DNA from: Nostoc sp. S4
GTDB lineage: Bacteria > Cyanobacteriota > Cyanobacteriia > Cyanobacteriales > Nostocaceae
Assembly: GCA_029379225.1 (NCBI GenBank)
Contig: JAQYWR010000026.1
Span: 43,053 to 107,052 of the forward strand
Length of the DNA stretch: 64,000 bases
Direction: 5' to 3'
Shown: piece after piece, positions 28,377 to 38,564 of the stretch
Position numbering within the stretch: position 1 is the first letter of the stretch
Layout: every line of letters starts with the position of its first letter
Translations under genes and position numbers: made by a program
The notes under the pieces: model-generated
Databases searched by the model: none
Seen by the model: the letters and a program-made list of their open reading frames with translations, nothing else
What the model was told of the DNA's origin: nothing

Positions 28377-28900
28377 GTTATTGAATAAGATTACAAACCG
28401 TTACGCCAGACTTGACTTCAAGTTACCAAATGCTAAAACTTCTTATACTAGATAACTGTTACTAACCGGACTTTGGTGTTGCTTGATTTTCCAGAAGTCG
28501 ATAATCAGACCAATCCACTGACAGTTCAAAAGGGTGTGGGGTGTGGAGACCTACGCTTAAAAACGTGAGATTTAAAATTTGGATCGGAGGTGGAGTGGCT
28601 CCGGCTTTACGCCGTATTTCATCGCACTACGTGTCTCGAAATACATCTTTTTTTAGAGCGGCTGTTACCCACCCCGAATGAGGATCTTTCTCTTCCCCTA
28701 CACCCACTCAGCCATCCCCGACACCCTAATTTTTGTAATTCATCAGGTAGCAGCTATTGCGGGTTTGCCGACTTGTAGCAACTGCTATCTCAACACTGAC
28801 CTTTGAGGTTTAGTGTCAGCCTTCTTGCCGAAAAAGGTAAACTGGAAAACGGGAGATTTAATCGCCCCGGTATTTTGAACAAGGACAATTAATTATAGTT
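28377..28900. other. divergent promoter region between rimI and lysA
   Basis: This 524-bp gap contains fragments of repetitive sequence (for example GGAGTGGCTCCGGC near 28592 and a decayed inverted repeat near 28745-28790). No ORF is supported and no promoter box can be fixed. Confidence 0.35.
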
Positions 28901-30310
28901 ATGGTATCGACTCACCCCACTGGGGTTGAACATTCTGGAAGTCAATATTTACCTCAAAGGGCTAGCAGCAAAGCAAATTCCTCGCCTAATCAAGAACTTT
29001 TACCTTTAACAGCCAGAGTTCATAATCATGACTTCTTGGAAATTGGTGGGTGTGATGTCACAACCCTAGTTAAGCAGTTTGGTTCACCTTTATATATTTT
29101 AGATGAAGAAACCCTGCGTTTGGGTTGTCAGCAATACCGAGATGCTTTAAAACAATACTACAAAGGCGAATCTCAAGTATTGTATGCTTCAAAAGCTTGG
29201 AATTGTTTAGCAATTTGTGCGATCGCTGCCTCTGAGGGTTTAGGAATCGATGTTGCATCAGGCGGCGAACTTTACACCGCCCTGCAAGCAGGCGTCAATC
29301 CTGAGAAAATCTATCTTCATAGCAACAATAAATCTCGTGAAGAACTGGTTTTTGCCACAGAAGTCGGTTGCACTATTGTGGTGGACAACTGGCACGAGTT
29401 ACGTACTTTGGTAGAAATTGTCAAAACGGCAAATTCCCCCTCTGTACATCCTCGATTTTTGTTGCGTTTGACTCCGGGTATTGAATGTCACACACATGAA
29501 TATATCCGCACGGGGCAACTAGATAGTAAATTTGGCTTCGATCCAAATGAGCTAGAGGCATTATTTACTTTTGTCAGAAAACAATCTGTCCTCAACTGCA
29601 TAGGGTTACATGCTCATATAGGTTCCCAAATTTTTGAGCGCCAACCGCATCGAGATTTAGCAGCTCTGATGGTGCAGTGGTTGCGTGATGCCGCGAAGTA
29701 TGGTCTAAAATTAACAGAGTTAAATGTCGGTGGTGGTCTTGGAATTAAGTATACAGAATCAGACGATCCCCCAAGCATTGAAGAGTGGGTAAAGCCGATT
29801 TGTGAAACGATCCAAGAAGCCTGTGTAGCCGAAAATTTGCCTTTGCCAAAATTACTATGCGAACCAGGGCGATCGCTAATTGCCACAGCTTGCGTTACAG
29901 CCTACACTATTGGTTCATCCAAAGTTATCCCCGAAATTCGCACCTACGTAGCAATTGATGGCGGAATGTCGGACAATCCCCGTCCGATTACTTACCAATC
30001 AGTTTATCGAGCAGTGGTTGCTAATAAAATGTCCTCTCCTTTAACCCAAACAGTCACAATTGCTGGTAAACATTGTGAATCAGGAGATATTCTGATTAAA
30101 AACGCCCTACTCCCCAAGACAGAACCAGGAGATATTCTCGTAGTTATGGGAACTGGTGCATACAATTACAGTATGGCATCTAACTACAACCGCTTGCCGC
30201 GATCGGCAGCAGTTGTGGTGGCGAATGGCGAAGCAAATTTAATTTTGCAACGTGAAACTTATCAAGACTTAATTCGGCAAGATCGCCTACCCCAAAGACT
30301 AAAAATTTAG
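28901..30310 (+). CDS. lysA: diaminopimelate decarboxylase
   Basis: A 469-aa fold-type III PLP enzyme that decarboxylates meso-diaminopimelate to lysine, the last step of lysine synthesis. The PLP lysine is in LYASKAWNCLAIC (K98). Further motifs are GIDVASGGEL, HSNNKS, GLHAHIGSQIFE, LNVGGGLGIKY, the CEPGRSLI phosphate loop, and GKHCESGDIL with GTGAYNYSMASNYNRLPRSA, which close the active site across the dimer. The first 40 residues are a polar extension common in cyanobacterial LysA. It precedes cdaA and uppS on the same strand but is separated from them by a hairpin and a repeat. Confidence 0.96.
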   Translation: MVSTHPTGVEHSGSQYLPQRASSKANSSPNQELLPLTARVHNHDFLEIGGCDVTTLVKQFGSPLYILDEETLRLGCQQYRDALKQYYKGESQVLYASKAWNCLAICAIAASEGLGIDVASGGELYTALQAGVNPEKIYLHSNNKSREELVFATEVGCTIVVDNWHELRTLVEIVKTANSPSVHPRFLLRLTPGIECHTHEYIRTGQLDSKFGFDPNELEALFTFVRKQSVLNCIGLHAHIGSQIFERQPHRDLAALMVQWLRDAAKYGLKLTELNVGGGLGIKYTESDDPPSIEEWVKPICETIQEACVAENLPLPKLLCEPGRSLIATACVTAYTIGSSKVIPEIRTYVAIDGGMSDNPRPITYQSVYRAVVANKMSSPLTQTVTIAGKHCESGDILIKNALLPKTEPGDILVVMGTGAYNYSMASNYNRLPRSAAVVVANGEANLILQRETYQDLIRQDRLPQRLKI

Positions 30311-30354
30311 TCCTTTGTCCTTGGTCATTGGTCATTAGCCAAGAACTAAACTCT

Positions 30355-30399
30355 GTCTATTTTGAAACCTAACAAAAAACTCAGGTTTTCAAAATAGAC
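30355..30399 (+). terminator. hairpin after lysA
   Basis: GTCTATTTTGAAACCT (30355-30370) pairs with AGGTTTTCAAAATAGAC (30383-30399), a 16-bp stem with one bulged base and a 12-nt loop. The downstream sequence lacks a clean T-run, so it may be a 3'-end-stabilising hairpin. Confidence 0.5.
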
Positions 30400-30437
30400 C
30401 CTGTTTAATCACAAATGACAAATGACAAAGCCCAAGG

Positions 30438-30505
30438 TCTGAGCGTCGGCTTCCGGCGTAGACGCCTGGAGGGCAGCTTGCCAGAGGCATCAGAACTTTG
30501 TAAGA
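30438..30505. repeat. dispersed repeat, longer copy
   Basis: GAGCGTCGGCTTCCGGCG and then ATCAGAACTTTGTAAGA recur at 57867-57904. Here the two parts are separated by 30 extra bases (30459-30488); at 57.9 kb they are joined directly. Confidence 0.7.
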
Positions 30506-30555
30506 GATGACAAACGACTAACTGTAATTAGAGGCAAAAGTATAATCCAGATGTC

Positions 30556-31479
30556 ATGAGAGATTGGTGGAAGCAATGGCTGATAAACCTGGGATGGTCA
30601 CAGTCCTTGCTGCTTGGGACTCTGGATATTGTATTGGTCTTGGCGCTGACGTACATGATATTAGTTATTATTAGTGAGCGCCGGACACTATGGATGGTGC
30701 GGGGATTCATTGTTTTGATGCTAGCCTCAGCACTAAGTAACAGATTCGGCCTACTTCTGCTAAGTTTTGTTTTGGAAAAATTAGTGATTGGTTGTGCTGT
30801 AGCAATGGCAGTTGCTTTACAGTCAGAGTTCCGCCGATTTTTGGAACAATTGGGACGCGGCGAATTCCGTCAGCTGTTTCAACCTGATCGCTTGGCAATC
30901 CCGAAATCTGATAGTGTAATTGATGAAATTGTTGAGGCTGTTAAGGAATTGTCAAAAAACCGCATTGGCGCTTTACTAATTTTGGAAACCACAGGCCCAA
31001 TTGATGAGCGAGATTTTTCTGTGCCAGGAGTAAAGCTAAACGCGGAAGTTTCTAAAGAACTGATCCAGACAATTTTTCAGCCGAAAACTTTGTTACACGA
31101 TGGAGCCACATTAATTCGTGGTTCGCGGATTGTAGCATCAGGTATAATTTTACCACTTTCGGGACGCACAGCCTCGCGCCAGTTGGGAACACGCCACCGG
31201 GCGGCAATGGGAATTACTGAGCGGGTCGAAAATTGCATTTGTGTCGTTGTATCTGAAGAAACGGGTTCTATTTCCTTAGCGGAACGAGGAACCCTAAATA
31301 GACCACTGACGATTCGTAAGCTCAAAGAGTCATTAGAGGCTCTGTTGTCACCAACCGTAGATCGGGAAGCTGTTGCTCCTGGTCTTTTGAGCTTGGGTCG
31401 TCAGATAGGTGGGAAGACACTAGCATTGGTTTCACGTTTACTCGGATTACCATCGACCGCTTCTCGAGATAAAAAATGA
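30556..31479 (+). CDS. cdaA: diadenylate cyclase CdaA (membrane DAC domain)
   Basis: The 307-aa protein makes cyclic di-AMP from two ATP. Three N-terminal membrane helices (about residues 15-90) are followed by the DAC domain with [11 protein letters not shown] (D182-G183-A184) and [13 protein letters not shown] (R213-H214-R215), the DGA and RHR catalytic motifs. The C-terminal extension ([20 protein letters not shown]) is usual in cyanobacteria. The last codon region overlaps the uppS start in ATGA (31476-31479). The linkage of lysA, cdaA and uppS is seen in other cyanobacteria and suggests a link between c-di-AMP and wall synthesis or osmotic control. Confidence 0.95.
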   Translation: MRDWWKQWLINLGWSQSLLLGTLDIVLVLALTYMILVIISERRTLWMVRGFIVLMLASALSNRFGLLLLSFVLEKLVIGCAVAMAVALQSEFRRFLEQLGRGEFRQLFQPDRLAIPKSDSVIDEIVEAVKELSKNRIGALLILETTGPIDERDFSVPGVKLNAEVSKELIQTIFQPKTLLHDGATLIRGSRIVASGIILPLSGRTASRQLGTRHRAAMGITERVENCICVVVSEETGSISLAERGTLNRPLTIRKLKESLEALLSPTVDREAVAPGLLSLGRQIGGKTLALVSRLLGLPSTASRDKK

Positions 31480-32225
31480 CAGCACAACAAACTAAACTGC
31501 AAGATTTGCCCACTGATTTGCAACCAGAACTATTGCCCCAACACGTTGCGGTGATTATGGATGGCAATGGTCGATGGGCTAAACGTCAAGGTTTACCACG
31601 GATTATGGGTCATAAACGAGGAGTTGATGCCCTTAAGGATTTGCTTCGTTGTTGCAAGGATTGGGGAATTCAGGCATTAACAGCTTATGCTTTTTCCACT
31701 GAGAACTGGAAAAGACCTCAGGAAGAGGTAGATTTTTTGATGACTCTGTTTCAAAAAGTTTTGCGTCAAGAGCTGCGAGAAATGGTTGAAGAGAACGTGC
31801 AAATCAAGTTTGTAGGAAATTTACAGGCCTTGCCGCGCGCGCTGCAACAAGAAATTTCCCGTTCGATGGAAGAAACCAAAAATAACCGTGCCATCCGGTT
31901 TTCAGTAGCAACTAATTATGGCGGACGCCAAGAGATTTTACAAGCTTGTCGAGCGATCGCAAAACTTGTCCAGCAAGGTTTACTACAACCTGATGAAATC
32001 GATGAACAAGTATTTGAAAGCCACTTGTACACAGCCGGAATTACTGACCCAGATTTGTTAATCCGCACCAGTGGAGAAATGCGCCTTTCTAATTTCCTTC
32101 TCTGGCAAATGGCTTATGGGGAAATTTACATTACTGACACTCTCTGGCCAGATTTTGATCGTACTGAATTTCACCGCGCCTTGTGTGCCTACCAGCAAAG
32201 GGAACGGCGTTTTGGGAAAGTTTAA
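31476..32225 (+). CDS. uppS: undecaprenyl diphosphate synthase (isoprenyl transferase)
   Basis: A 249-aa cis-prenyltransferase that condenses isopentenyl diphosphate units to build the C55 carrier lipid for peptidoglycan and glycans. [29 protein letters not shown] contains the Mg-binding D29 and the substrate-binding GNGRWA loop. [26 protein letters not shown] and [33 protein letters not shown] complete the five conserved regions. It is translationally coupled to cdaA. A MITE-like element begins 10 nt after the stop. Confidence 0.96.
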   Translation: MTAQQTKLQDLPTDLQPELLPQHVAVIMDGNGRWAKRQGLPRIMGHKRGVDALKDLLRCCKDWGIQALTAYAFSTENWKRPQEEVDFLMTLFQKVLRQELREMVEENVQIKFVGNLQALPRALQQEISRSMEETKNNRAIRFSVATNYGGRQEILQACRAIAKLVQQGLLQPDEIDEQVFESHLYTAGITDPDLLIRTSGEMRLSNFLLWQMAYGEIYITDTLWPDFDRTEFHRALCAYQQRERRFGKV

Positions 32226-32234
32226 TTGATTAGG

Positions 32235-32346
32235 GTAGTAGCGTGTCAAGCTTAAAATAGTGCATTAAAAATAAAGCAGAAAATATTGATTTATCTGACT
32301 TTTCCGAAAAATCTAATGCAACATTTTAGCCTTGCCACGCTACTAG
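32235..32346. repeat. MITE-like element with 33-nt terminal inverted repeats
   Basis: GTAGTAGCGTGTCAAGC at the left end (32235-32267) matches the reverse complement of 32314-32346 at 27 of 33 positions. The 46-nt AT-rich centre is non-coding. It sits between the convergent ends of uppS and a small minus-strand gene, where transcription could read it as a hairpin. Confidence 0.65.
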
Positions 32347-32372
32347 TTATGCTTCTGGATAATTTAGCTTTT

Positions 32373-32642
32373 TTACTGCTTGTTTATTTCGGAGAGTGAT
32401 AGAAGAGGGATATTCTCTGGGATTCCAGGTAAACAGACACGCCAGTGGATGCCAAACTTGAGAAGACGCAGACCTTGCTTCCAAGAAATGCGCTGGACAT
32501 GGGACAAGTTTTTCCGATGGTCATTGCAAACGCTTGGCTTAATGCCACGTAAATGTCCATGTTTTTTAATTAAAAGACCGCAGCGATCGCAGCAGCAGTT
32601 ATTAGTCAAAACCCGCTCCAGATTGTAGATAATCCAGACCAT
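32373..32642 (-). CDS. small zinc-ribbon-like hypothetical protein (89 aa)
   Basis: Not assigned to a family. The middle reads CCCDRCGLLIKKHGHLRGIKPSVCNDH, with a CxxC pair and a later CxxH, spaced like a zinc knuckle or ribbon. The rest is basic and aromatic (RISWKQGLRLLKFGIHWRVCLPG). The ordered cysteine/histidine pattern argues for a real gene even though it is short. It lies between the MITE and the AIPR gene on the minus strand; the opposite-frame 82-codon ORF is a shadow. Confidence 0.45.
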   Translation of the reverse strand: MVWIIYNLERVLTNNCCCDRCGLLIKKHGHLRGIKPSVCNDHRKNLSHVQRISWKQGLRLLKFGIHWRVCLPGIPENIPLLSLSEINKQ

Positions 32643-32665
32643 ACGTCCGCTTTATCAAAGTAATG

Positions 32666-34334
32666 TCAATTTAAAATTTTTTTAACAATTTCTTGACATT
32701 TTGTTACATTTCTGAAAGTATTTGCTGGATAGGCATTTGGATATAGGCTGCTAGTTTCACTAATAATACTTTCTAAAAATTTTGAAGTCATAGCTTTAAT
32801 TTCATCGATTTGTGATGAGGTTAAATCAGATGATATACTGAAATAATTATCTGTTAAAGCTTTGTAAACAAGATGTAAAATGAGGCGATTACTATGAATA
32901 GCAAATAATTTTTCTCTTCCATCTCGTTGTTTTTGTTCTAATGTTAATTGATGATCTACTACTCTTAATATTTCTACTAATTTCCAAAGCTCAGAACCAT
33001 TTACGGATCTATTAAATAGAGTTTTGTATGGAGGTTTTTCTATATTTTCCCACAAAGCACTAATTTTGTCTTTAACTCTAGTAGCAAAAGAAACTTCATT
33101 TTGTTTGCACGCTCGACTAATCGTAGCGTCGTTTAAATCAAAACCTTTTTGTCCATCTGGAATTGATTCACCTGATTTATAAGTATAAGTAATTCCTTCT
33201 AATTGCAGTTCATTTTTAATTCTTTCTTGTTCAGGATCGAGAGCCACAAATTCTCGACGATCAATTCGGTTTTGAGTATTGTTGAATCTAGTGATTTCTG
33301 TAGCAAATTCTTCAGGACAATTTTCCAAAGAGATAAAACGAATGAGAACTCTTGCCTTTTCAACCTGCTCAGGAGAATTTTGATATGCTCTTGCTATTGA
33401 ACCAACAGTCTGAGCACCATTTACTATTTTGACATCTTTACACTCAAATATACCTGTATCTCTTCCACTTCCTCCAAGTGGTTTTTTACCAATACTAGAA
33501 CATAAAGCTGTTATACCATTATTATAATACCAAAATTTTTCTGGTTCTTTTTTAACTGTATTTATAATGCCTTCATTGACTTCACTATCTCTAACAAATA
33601 GTCTAATATTTGAAGAGAACAATTTAGGAGAATGTTTAGTCCACCAATCAGCTACTTCCCTTGCAGAAATTTGTCCATAATATGATTGATAAGGTTCTTT
33701 TGTTTGTCCCCAATCAAAAAGACAAACATCTAAATTTATAGGGTTGCCAGATGCTCCTTGAGATATTATATATATTTGACTGGTTAAGAACTCTCATACT
33801 TACAATATCTATTGGATCGTTCATCTCGCCTAATAAATCATCAATTTCTCTTTTAGGTTCATCTGCTAAAGGAGTTTGACCTGAATAGGTAAGAATTATT
33901 TCAAAACTTGTTCCTGCGTCATTTAGTGCCTCTTCAATATCTTTAGTTTTATTATTGAATTTTGAGTTAAACCTCTCATATCTAGCATTTACTAAATCTT
34001 TAAATCCTCTAGTAAATTTCATCACCTCATCTGTTTTTATGCTTCCTTTACTGTCCTGTTTCCATTTAGACTGCAATATATACATTATTTTGTCTCTTCT
34101 ATCAAAATAAATGGAGTCTATTCCATTATCCTGTCCACCATCAATTATTGATTTTGATGCTTCTTGAGGAGAAATATCAGCTAAAACCATCAATGTAAAT
34201 GCAGCTAAACTTCTTGTTAAAAAAATTAACTCTTTATCTGTTTCAGATTTGTTTTGATAATCTGACAAGTCAATCAAACCATTAAATGTTTTTTGAAGGT
34301 AAGACTTGATTTGACGTAGATGAATTTCACTCAT
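32666..34334 (-). pseudogene. AIPR-family (abortive infection phage resistance) protein, frameshifted
   Basis: Two minus-strand frames make one protein of about 557 codons. The N-terminal part (from ATG 34334) has GGQDNGIDSIYFDRRDKI and ILQSKWKQ, a PD-(D/E)XK-like D73...Q88xK90 arrangement. The C-terminal part has EPEKFWYYNNGITALCSSI, KIVNGAQTVGSIARAYQ, RFNNTQNRIDRREFVALD and a helical tail, the AIPR signature. The frame breaks at the TATATATAT tract (33767-33775): adding one AT unit gives SNIYIISQGASGNPINLDVC and a continuous ORF through 33622. Family members act in phage-defence systems. This copy is off as sequenced; it may be a decaying gene, a slippage (phase-variable) gene or a sequencing error. 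Confidence 0.78.
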
Positions 34335-34514
34335 GATATTGGTAGATTTTATTAACTTTGATATTATTGAATCAAAATTTTTATAAGGTTGTATGTAGTA
34401 TAAATATACACTAGATTTTCTGCGCTCACATTTGGATAGCTTAACTCTTCACTGTAAAAGCCGCACCAGTTTTGTAAATTTAAATCTAAAGTATACTTAA
34501 ATAATCTCAACAAA

Positions 34515-34558
34515 AAAATAGCTTCTGCAAGTAATATAACTTGTTCGGAAGCTATTTT
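34515..34558 (-). terminator. Rho-independent terminator of glmS
   Basis: On the minus strand the 11-bp stem AAAATAGCTTC (34558-34548) / GAAGCTATTTT (34525-34515) has a loop that itself pairs (ACTTG/CAAGT), followed by TTTG. It lies 26 nt after the glmS stop. Confidence 0.8.
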
Positions 34559-34583
34559 CTATAAATAGTAGTATATATTTATA

Positions 34584-36470
34584 CTATTCAACAGTAACGC
34601 TTTTAGCTAGATTACGAGGCTGATCGACATCTAAACCGCGACGGGCGGCAATGTGATAAGCCAATAGTTGCAAAGGTACAACTGTGAGCAGGGGAGAAAG
34701 CAATTCTTCCACATGAGAGACAGGGAGTAAATCGTTAAAAATTTCCCCAGCTTCACCATCTTTGACCGGAGTTACTCCAATTAAGCGAGAATCTCTGGCT
34801 TTGGCTTCTTGGGCATTGGAAATAACCTTTTCATACACACTACCAGGAACTGCGATCGCCACCACCGGCACTTTCGCATCTAACAAAGCGATGGGGCCGT
34901 GTTTCATCTCTCCAGCTGGATATCCTTCGGCGTGAATGTAGCTGATTTCTTTTAGTTTCAACGCCCCTTCTAAAGCAATCGGAAAGTTAATTCCTCTACC
35001 CACAAAAATGAAATCTTGGGTTTCGGCAAATTCGTGGGCTAGCTGTTCGCTTAAACTTTCCTGGCTTTCTAAAGTTGATTCAATGTCTTTAGGAATTTCT
35101 CGCAAGCCATTAATAATTTTCTCTAAAGTCTGTTTTGAAACTGTCTGACGATGAGCTGCTAAATCTAATGCCAATGCATAAAACGCCATCAGTTGGGCAG
35201 TAAAAGTTTTTGTTGCTGCTACCCCAATTTCTATTCCTGCTAAGGTACTAATAATATATGGTACTAAATGACCAAGGCTACTTTCTGGACGATTGGTAAT
35301 ACCTAACAGTCGCGCTTCATATTTCGCTTCTTTTCCCTGGCGGCGTTCTTTTTCCATTGCCAAAGCTGCTAGAGTATCAGCAGTTTCCCCTGATTGAGTA
35401 ACGCCAATAATCAAAGTATTAGATGTCAATGGTGATGGTGCATAGCGATACTCAGATGCGTAATGTACTTGAGTTGAAATTCCCGCTAGTTGTTCGATTA
35501 AATATTTGCCGATTAATGCTGCGTGCCAACTTGTACCACAAGCAACGATATGAATTTGTTCTAAATCAGTGTATAAATCTTCAGGTAACCCTAGATTGAT
35601 TGGCGATCGCGTATTTTCTTCTACATTATTAAAATAAGCTTCTAAACTAGCTCTCACTACCCCTGGTTGCTCATGAATTTCTTTGAGCATGAAGTGTTTG
35701 AATCCCTGTTTTTCGACCATTGTGGGATTCAAGTTGAGTAGTCGGGGTTGTTTTTTGAGCCGATCGCCAGCAAAATTGTAAATCTCAACCCCCAAAGGTG
35801 TCAGGCGGGCAATTTCGCCATTTTCTAAAGGTAGCACTGCACGCGTGTAGGCAACGATCGCTGGCGTGTCCGAGGCACAGAAAAACTCCCCTTGACCAAA
35901 TCCAATCACCAAGGGTGCTTGTTGGCGAGCAACAATTAGTTCGTCAGGGTAGTCAGCAGAAACTACTGCCAGTGCAAATGCCCCCTCTAAGTGGTTAACA
36001 GCTTGGCGAATTGCTTCCAGGAAAGGAGATGATGAGCCAGATGAGGGGAAAAAATTCTTTAGAAGTTCGGCGATTAGGTGGGGGATAACTTCAGTATCGG
36101 TTTCGGAACGAAAAACGTGTCCTTTTGCTTTGAGTTCTTCGCGTAACTCGCGGTAATTTTCGATAATGCCATTTTGCACCACCGCCACTCGCTTTTTTGT
36201 ATCCATGTGGGGATGGGCGTTGTACTCTTCTGGTTTACCATGAGTTGCCCAGCGAGTGTGACCAATACCAATCTGGGCAGGGGTTTCCATTTGTTCGAGT
36301 TTAGAACGCAGGTTATGCAGTTTGCCCTTGGCGCGCACGCAATTAACCTCACCTTCCCAAACAGTGGCGATTCCAGCGGAATCATAACCCCTGTACTCTA
36401 GTTTTTCCAGCCCAGCCAGTAAAATGTCTGTCGCCGCTTGAGTGCCTATATATCCAACGATTCCGCACAT
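34584..36470 (-). CDS. glmS: glutamine--fructose-6-phosphate aminotransferase (isomerizing)
   Basis: The 628-aa enzyme makes glucosamine-6-phosphate from fructose-6-phosphate and glutamine, the entry step to cell-wall amino sugars. The N-terminal Ntn glutaminase starts at Cys2 (MCGIVGYIGTQ) and has GIGHTRWATHG and HNGIIENYREL-like VVQNGIIENYREL. Two SIS isomerase domains follow, with IVACGTSWHAALIGKYL, GVTQSGETADTLAAL and, in the second, FVGRGINFPIALEGALKLKEISYIHAEGYPAGEMKHGPIALLD. The C-terminus DQPRNLAKSVTVE is conserved. It ends in its own terminator; the start is fixed by the need for Cys2. Confidence 0.97.
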   Translation of the reverse strand: MCGIVGYIGTQAATDILLAGLEKLEYRGYDSAGIATVWEGEVNCVRAKGKLHNLRSKLEQMETPAQIGIGHTRWATHGKPEEYNAHPHMDTKKRVAVVQNGIIENYRELREELKAKGHVFRSETDTEVIPHLIAELLKNFFPSSGSSSPFLEAIRQAVNHLEGAFALAVVSADYPDELIVARQQAPLVIGFGQGEFFCASDTPAIVAYTRAVLPLENGEIARLTPLGVEIYNFAGDRLKKQPRLLNLNPTMVEKQGFKHFMLKEIHEQPGVVRASLEAYFNNVEENTRSPINLGLPEDLYTDLEQIHIVACGTSWHAALIGKYLIEQLAGISTQVHYASEYRYAPSPLTSNTLIIGVTQSGETADTLAALAMEKERRQGKEAKYEARLLGITNRPESSLGHLVPYIISTLAGIEIGVAATKTFTAQLMAFYALALDLAAHRQTVSKQTLEKIINGLREIPKDIESTLESQESLSEQLAHEFAETQDFIFVGRGINFPIALEGALKLKEISYIHAEGYPAGEMKHGPIALLDAKVPVVAIAVPGSVYEKVISNAQEAKARDSRLIGVTPVKDGEAGEIFNDLLPVSHVEELLSPLLTVVPLQLLAYHIAARRGLDVDQPRNLAKSVTVE

Positions 36471-36584
36471 GGCTCACACCACTTTTTTTCAGGATGATTA
36501 AATCCAGTATAGTTGTTACCACATGGGCGTTTCGCAAAGAAAAAAGGGGGCTATTTGCTCCCTCTACCACTAGGTATTGCTATC

Positions 36585-36613
36585 TGTTGACTGTTAACGG
36601 TTAACAGTCAACA
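36585..36613. repeat. perfect palindrome in repeat-rich gap 36471-36938
   Basis: TGTTGACTGTTAAC (36585-36598) and its exact complement 36600-36613 flank one G. The rest of the gap consists of low-complexity repeats such as GGGTGTAGGGTGTAGGG (36617-36635), CCCACTGATTT inverted pieces and tandem GTCAACA (36799-36815). A related hairpin is at 51965-52005. No gene is supported. Confidence 0.6.
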
Positions 36614-36938
36614 ACAAGGGTGTAGGGTGTAGGGAATAAATCAGTGGGGGCTTATACTCCCACTGATTTGGAACCACCCGACGCAGAGATTTTGGTGGGG
36701 GCTTGTACCCTATTGGTTTCGGGGCAGGGTGTTAAATAATACAATTTTATCTTTCTTCCCTCACACCCTATACCCTGCACCATATACCCTAGTTTTGGTC
36801 AACAGTCAACAGTCAACATATTAAATTTTTGAGTGCTAAGTTCCGAGTCCTGAGTGAAGAATCAAGAAATTGTTTTTTAATTTGCTTGTTTGTATCTCAG
36901 CACGAGGCACTCAACACTCACAACTCGGCACGAGCTTT

Positions 36939-37667
<729 letters not shown>

Positions 37668-37922
37668 TCAGAGGATTTCTGAACTGGCAAATTCATCATT
37701 GAACTGAGAAATTTCTGTTGTAATTTTTAGCTCATTAGCTATTTCTCCCAGTTCTTCTTGCGGAGGTTTGACATTAGTCAATATCTCTTTTGTATACTCC
37801 CTTTCTCGGATTTCACGAGCAATACTTTCTAGTAGCCAAAGTTGTTGTTCCACAGACAAGGCACGGATGCAGCGCTCAATTTCTAGTAAATTCGGTGATA
37901 TCATTTTGCTTGTAATTTCCAA
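37668..37922 (-). CDS. small hypothetical protein, antitoxin-like (84 aa)
   Basis: The protein has the pattern LLEIERCIRALSVEQQLWLLESIAREIRE, a helix pair found in many small cyanobacterial proteins, some of which sit beside toxin genes. The C-terminal half is acidic (EELGEIANELKITTEISQFNDE), as in many antitoxins. No toxin-sized ORF follows within the 480 bp downstream, so it is an orphan if an antitoxin at all. Both the family and the role are uncertain. Confidence 0.45.
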   Translation of the reverse strand: MEITSKMISPNLLEIERCIRALSVEQQLWLLESIAREIREREYTKEILTNVKPPQEELGEIANELKITTEISQFNDEFASSEIL

Positions 37923-38113
37923 AAACGTGTATTTTTCAAAGCTATTATACTCAGTCTATCTGGTTAATCCAGAGCATTGCAAATTTCCCATCTTTTTTTC
38001 TTTGTGTATCTTTTAAGAAATTAAATCAGATTGCTATAAACAACCATAAACCAGTTTTATAACATTTTAATTAAGTATTACTGCCGAATCAAAATGTACG
38101 GTAAGCTTGTTAC

Positions 38114-38482
38114 ATGAATTACGAAACAGCTCGCAAACTCCTGATAGATCAGACAATCGCAACCCAGGATTACCCAGATGCGCTGTTAGAGCGTATGAAA
38201 CATGGGAAACCCCCAGTACCCGGTCAGATCACCTCAATTTTGTTGGCATTGAAAGTAGTGTTTGAAGCCCTCAAAGACGCCCCCACCCTAGACAGAGAAC
38301 TAGCTTTGGCGCTTTATCAGTTAAGCATCAAGACGCAACACCTATTTGCCGCAGGGCGTAAAGTCGGCATTGATTGGCCGCCACTATTGAAGGAAGATTT
38401 ATTACGAATTTCCTTAGGAGCTGAAAGTATCTTTTCGGGTACATGGCAAAACTTAGCTTCTGTGGGCTTCGAGAAACTGTAA
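38114..38482 (+). CDS. conserved cyanobacterial protein of unknown function (122 aa)
   Basis: I recognise the pattern GKPPVPGQITSILLALKVVFEALKDAPTLDRELALALYQLSIKTQHLF followed by AGRKVGIDWPPLLKEDLLRI as a conserved protein of cyanobacteria, but it has no assigned function that I can support; no P-loop or catalytic motif is visible. It is helical, soluble and probably starts at MNYETARKLL. It converges on the secreted protein at 38565-39176. Confidence 0.7.
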   Translation: MNYETARKLLIDQTIATQDYPDALLERMKHGKPPVPGQITSILLALKVVFEALKDAPTLDRELALALYQLSIKTQHLFAAGRKVGIDWPPLLKEDLLRISLGAESIFSGTWQNLASVGFEKL

Positions 38483-38564
38483 GGGAACTCCAAGAAATAA
38501 AAATAACTACTTCAATTGCTGGCTGATGACTAAAGTCAACACTCTGCACTGTTAATGCCCCATA

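Noticed and set aside
37668..37922. Toxin-antitoxin module
   Set aside because: Only an antitoxin-like protein is present; no toxin ORF on either side, so a module is not claimed.
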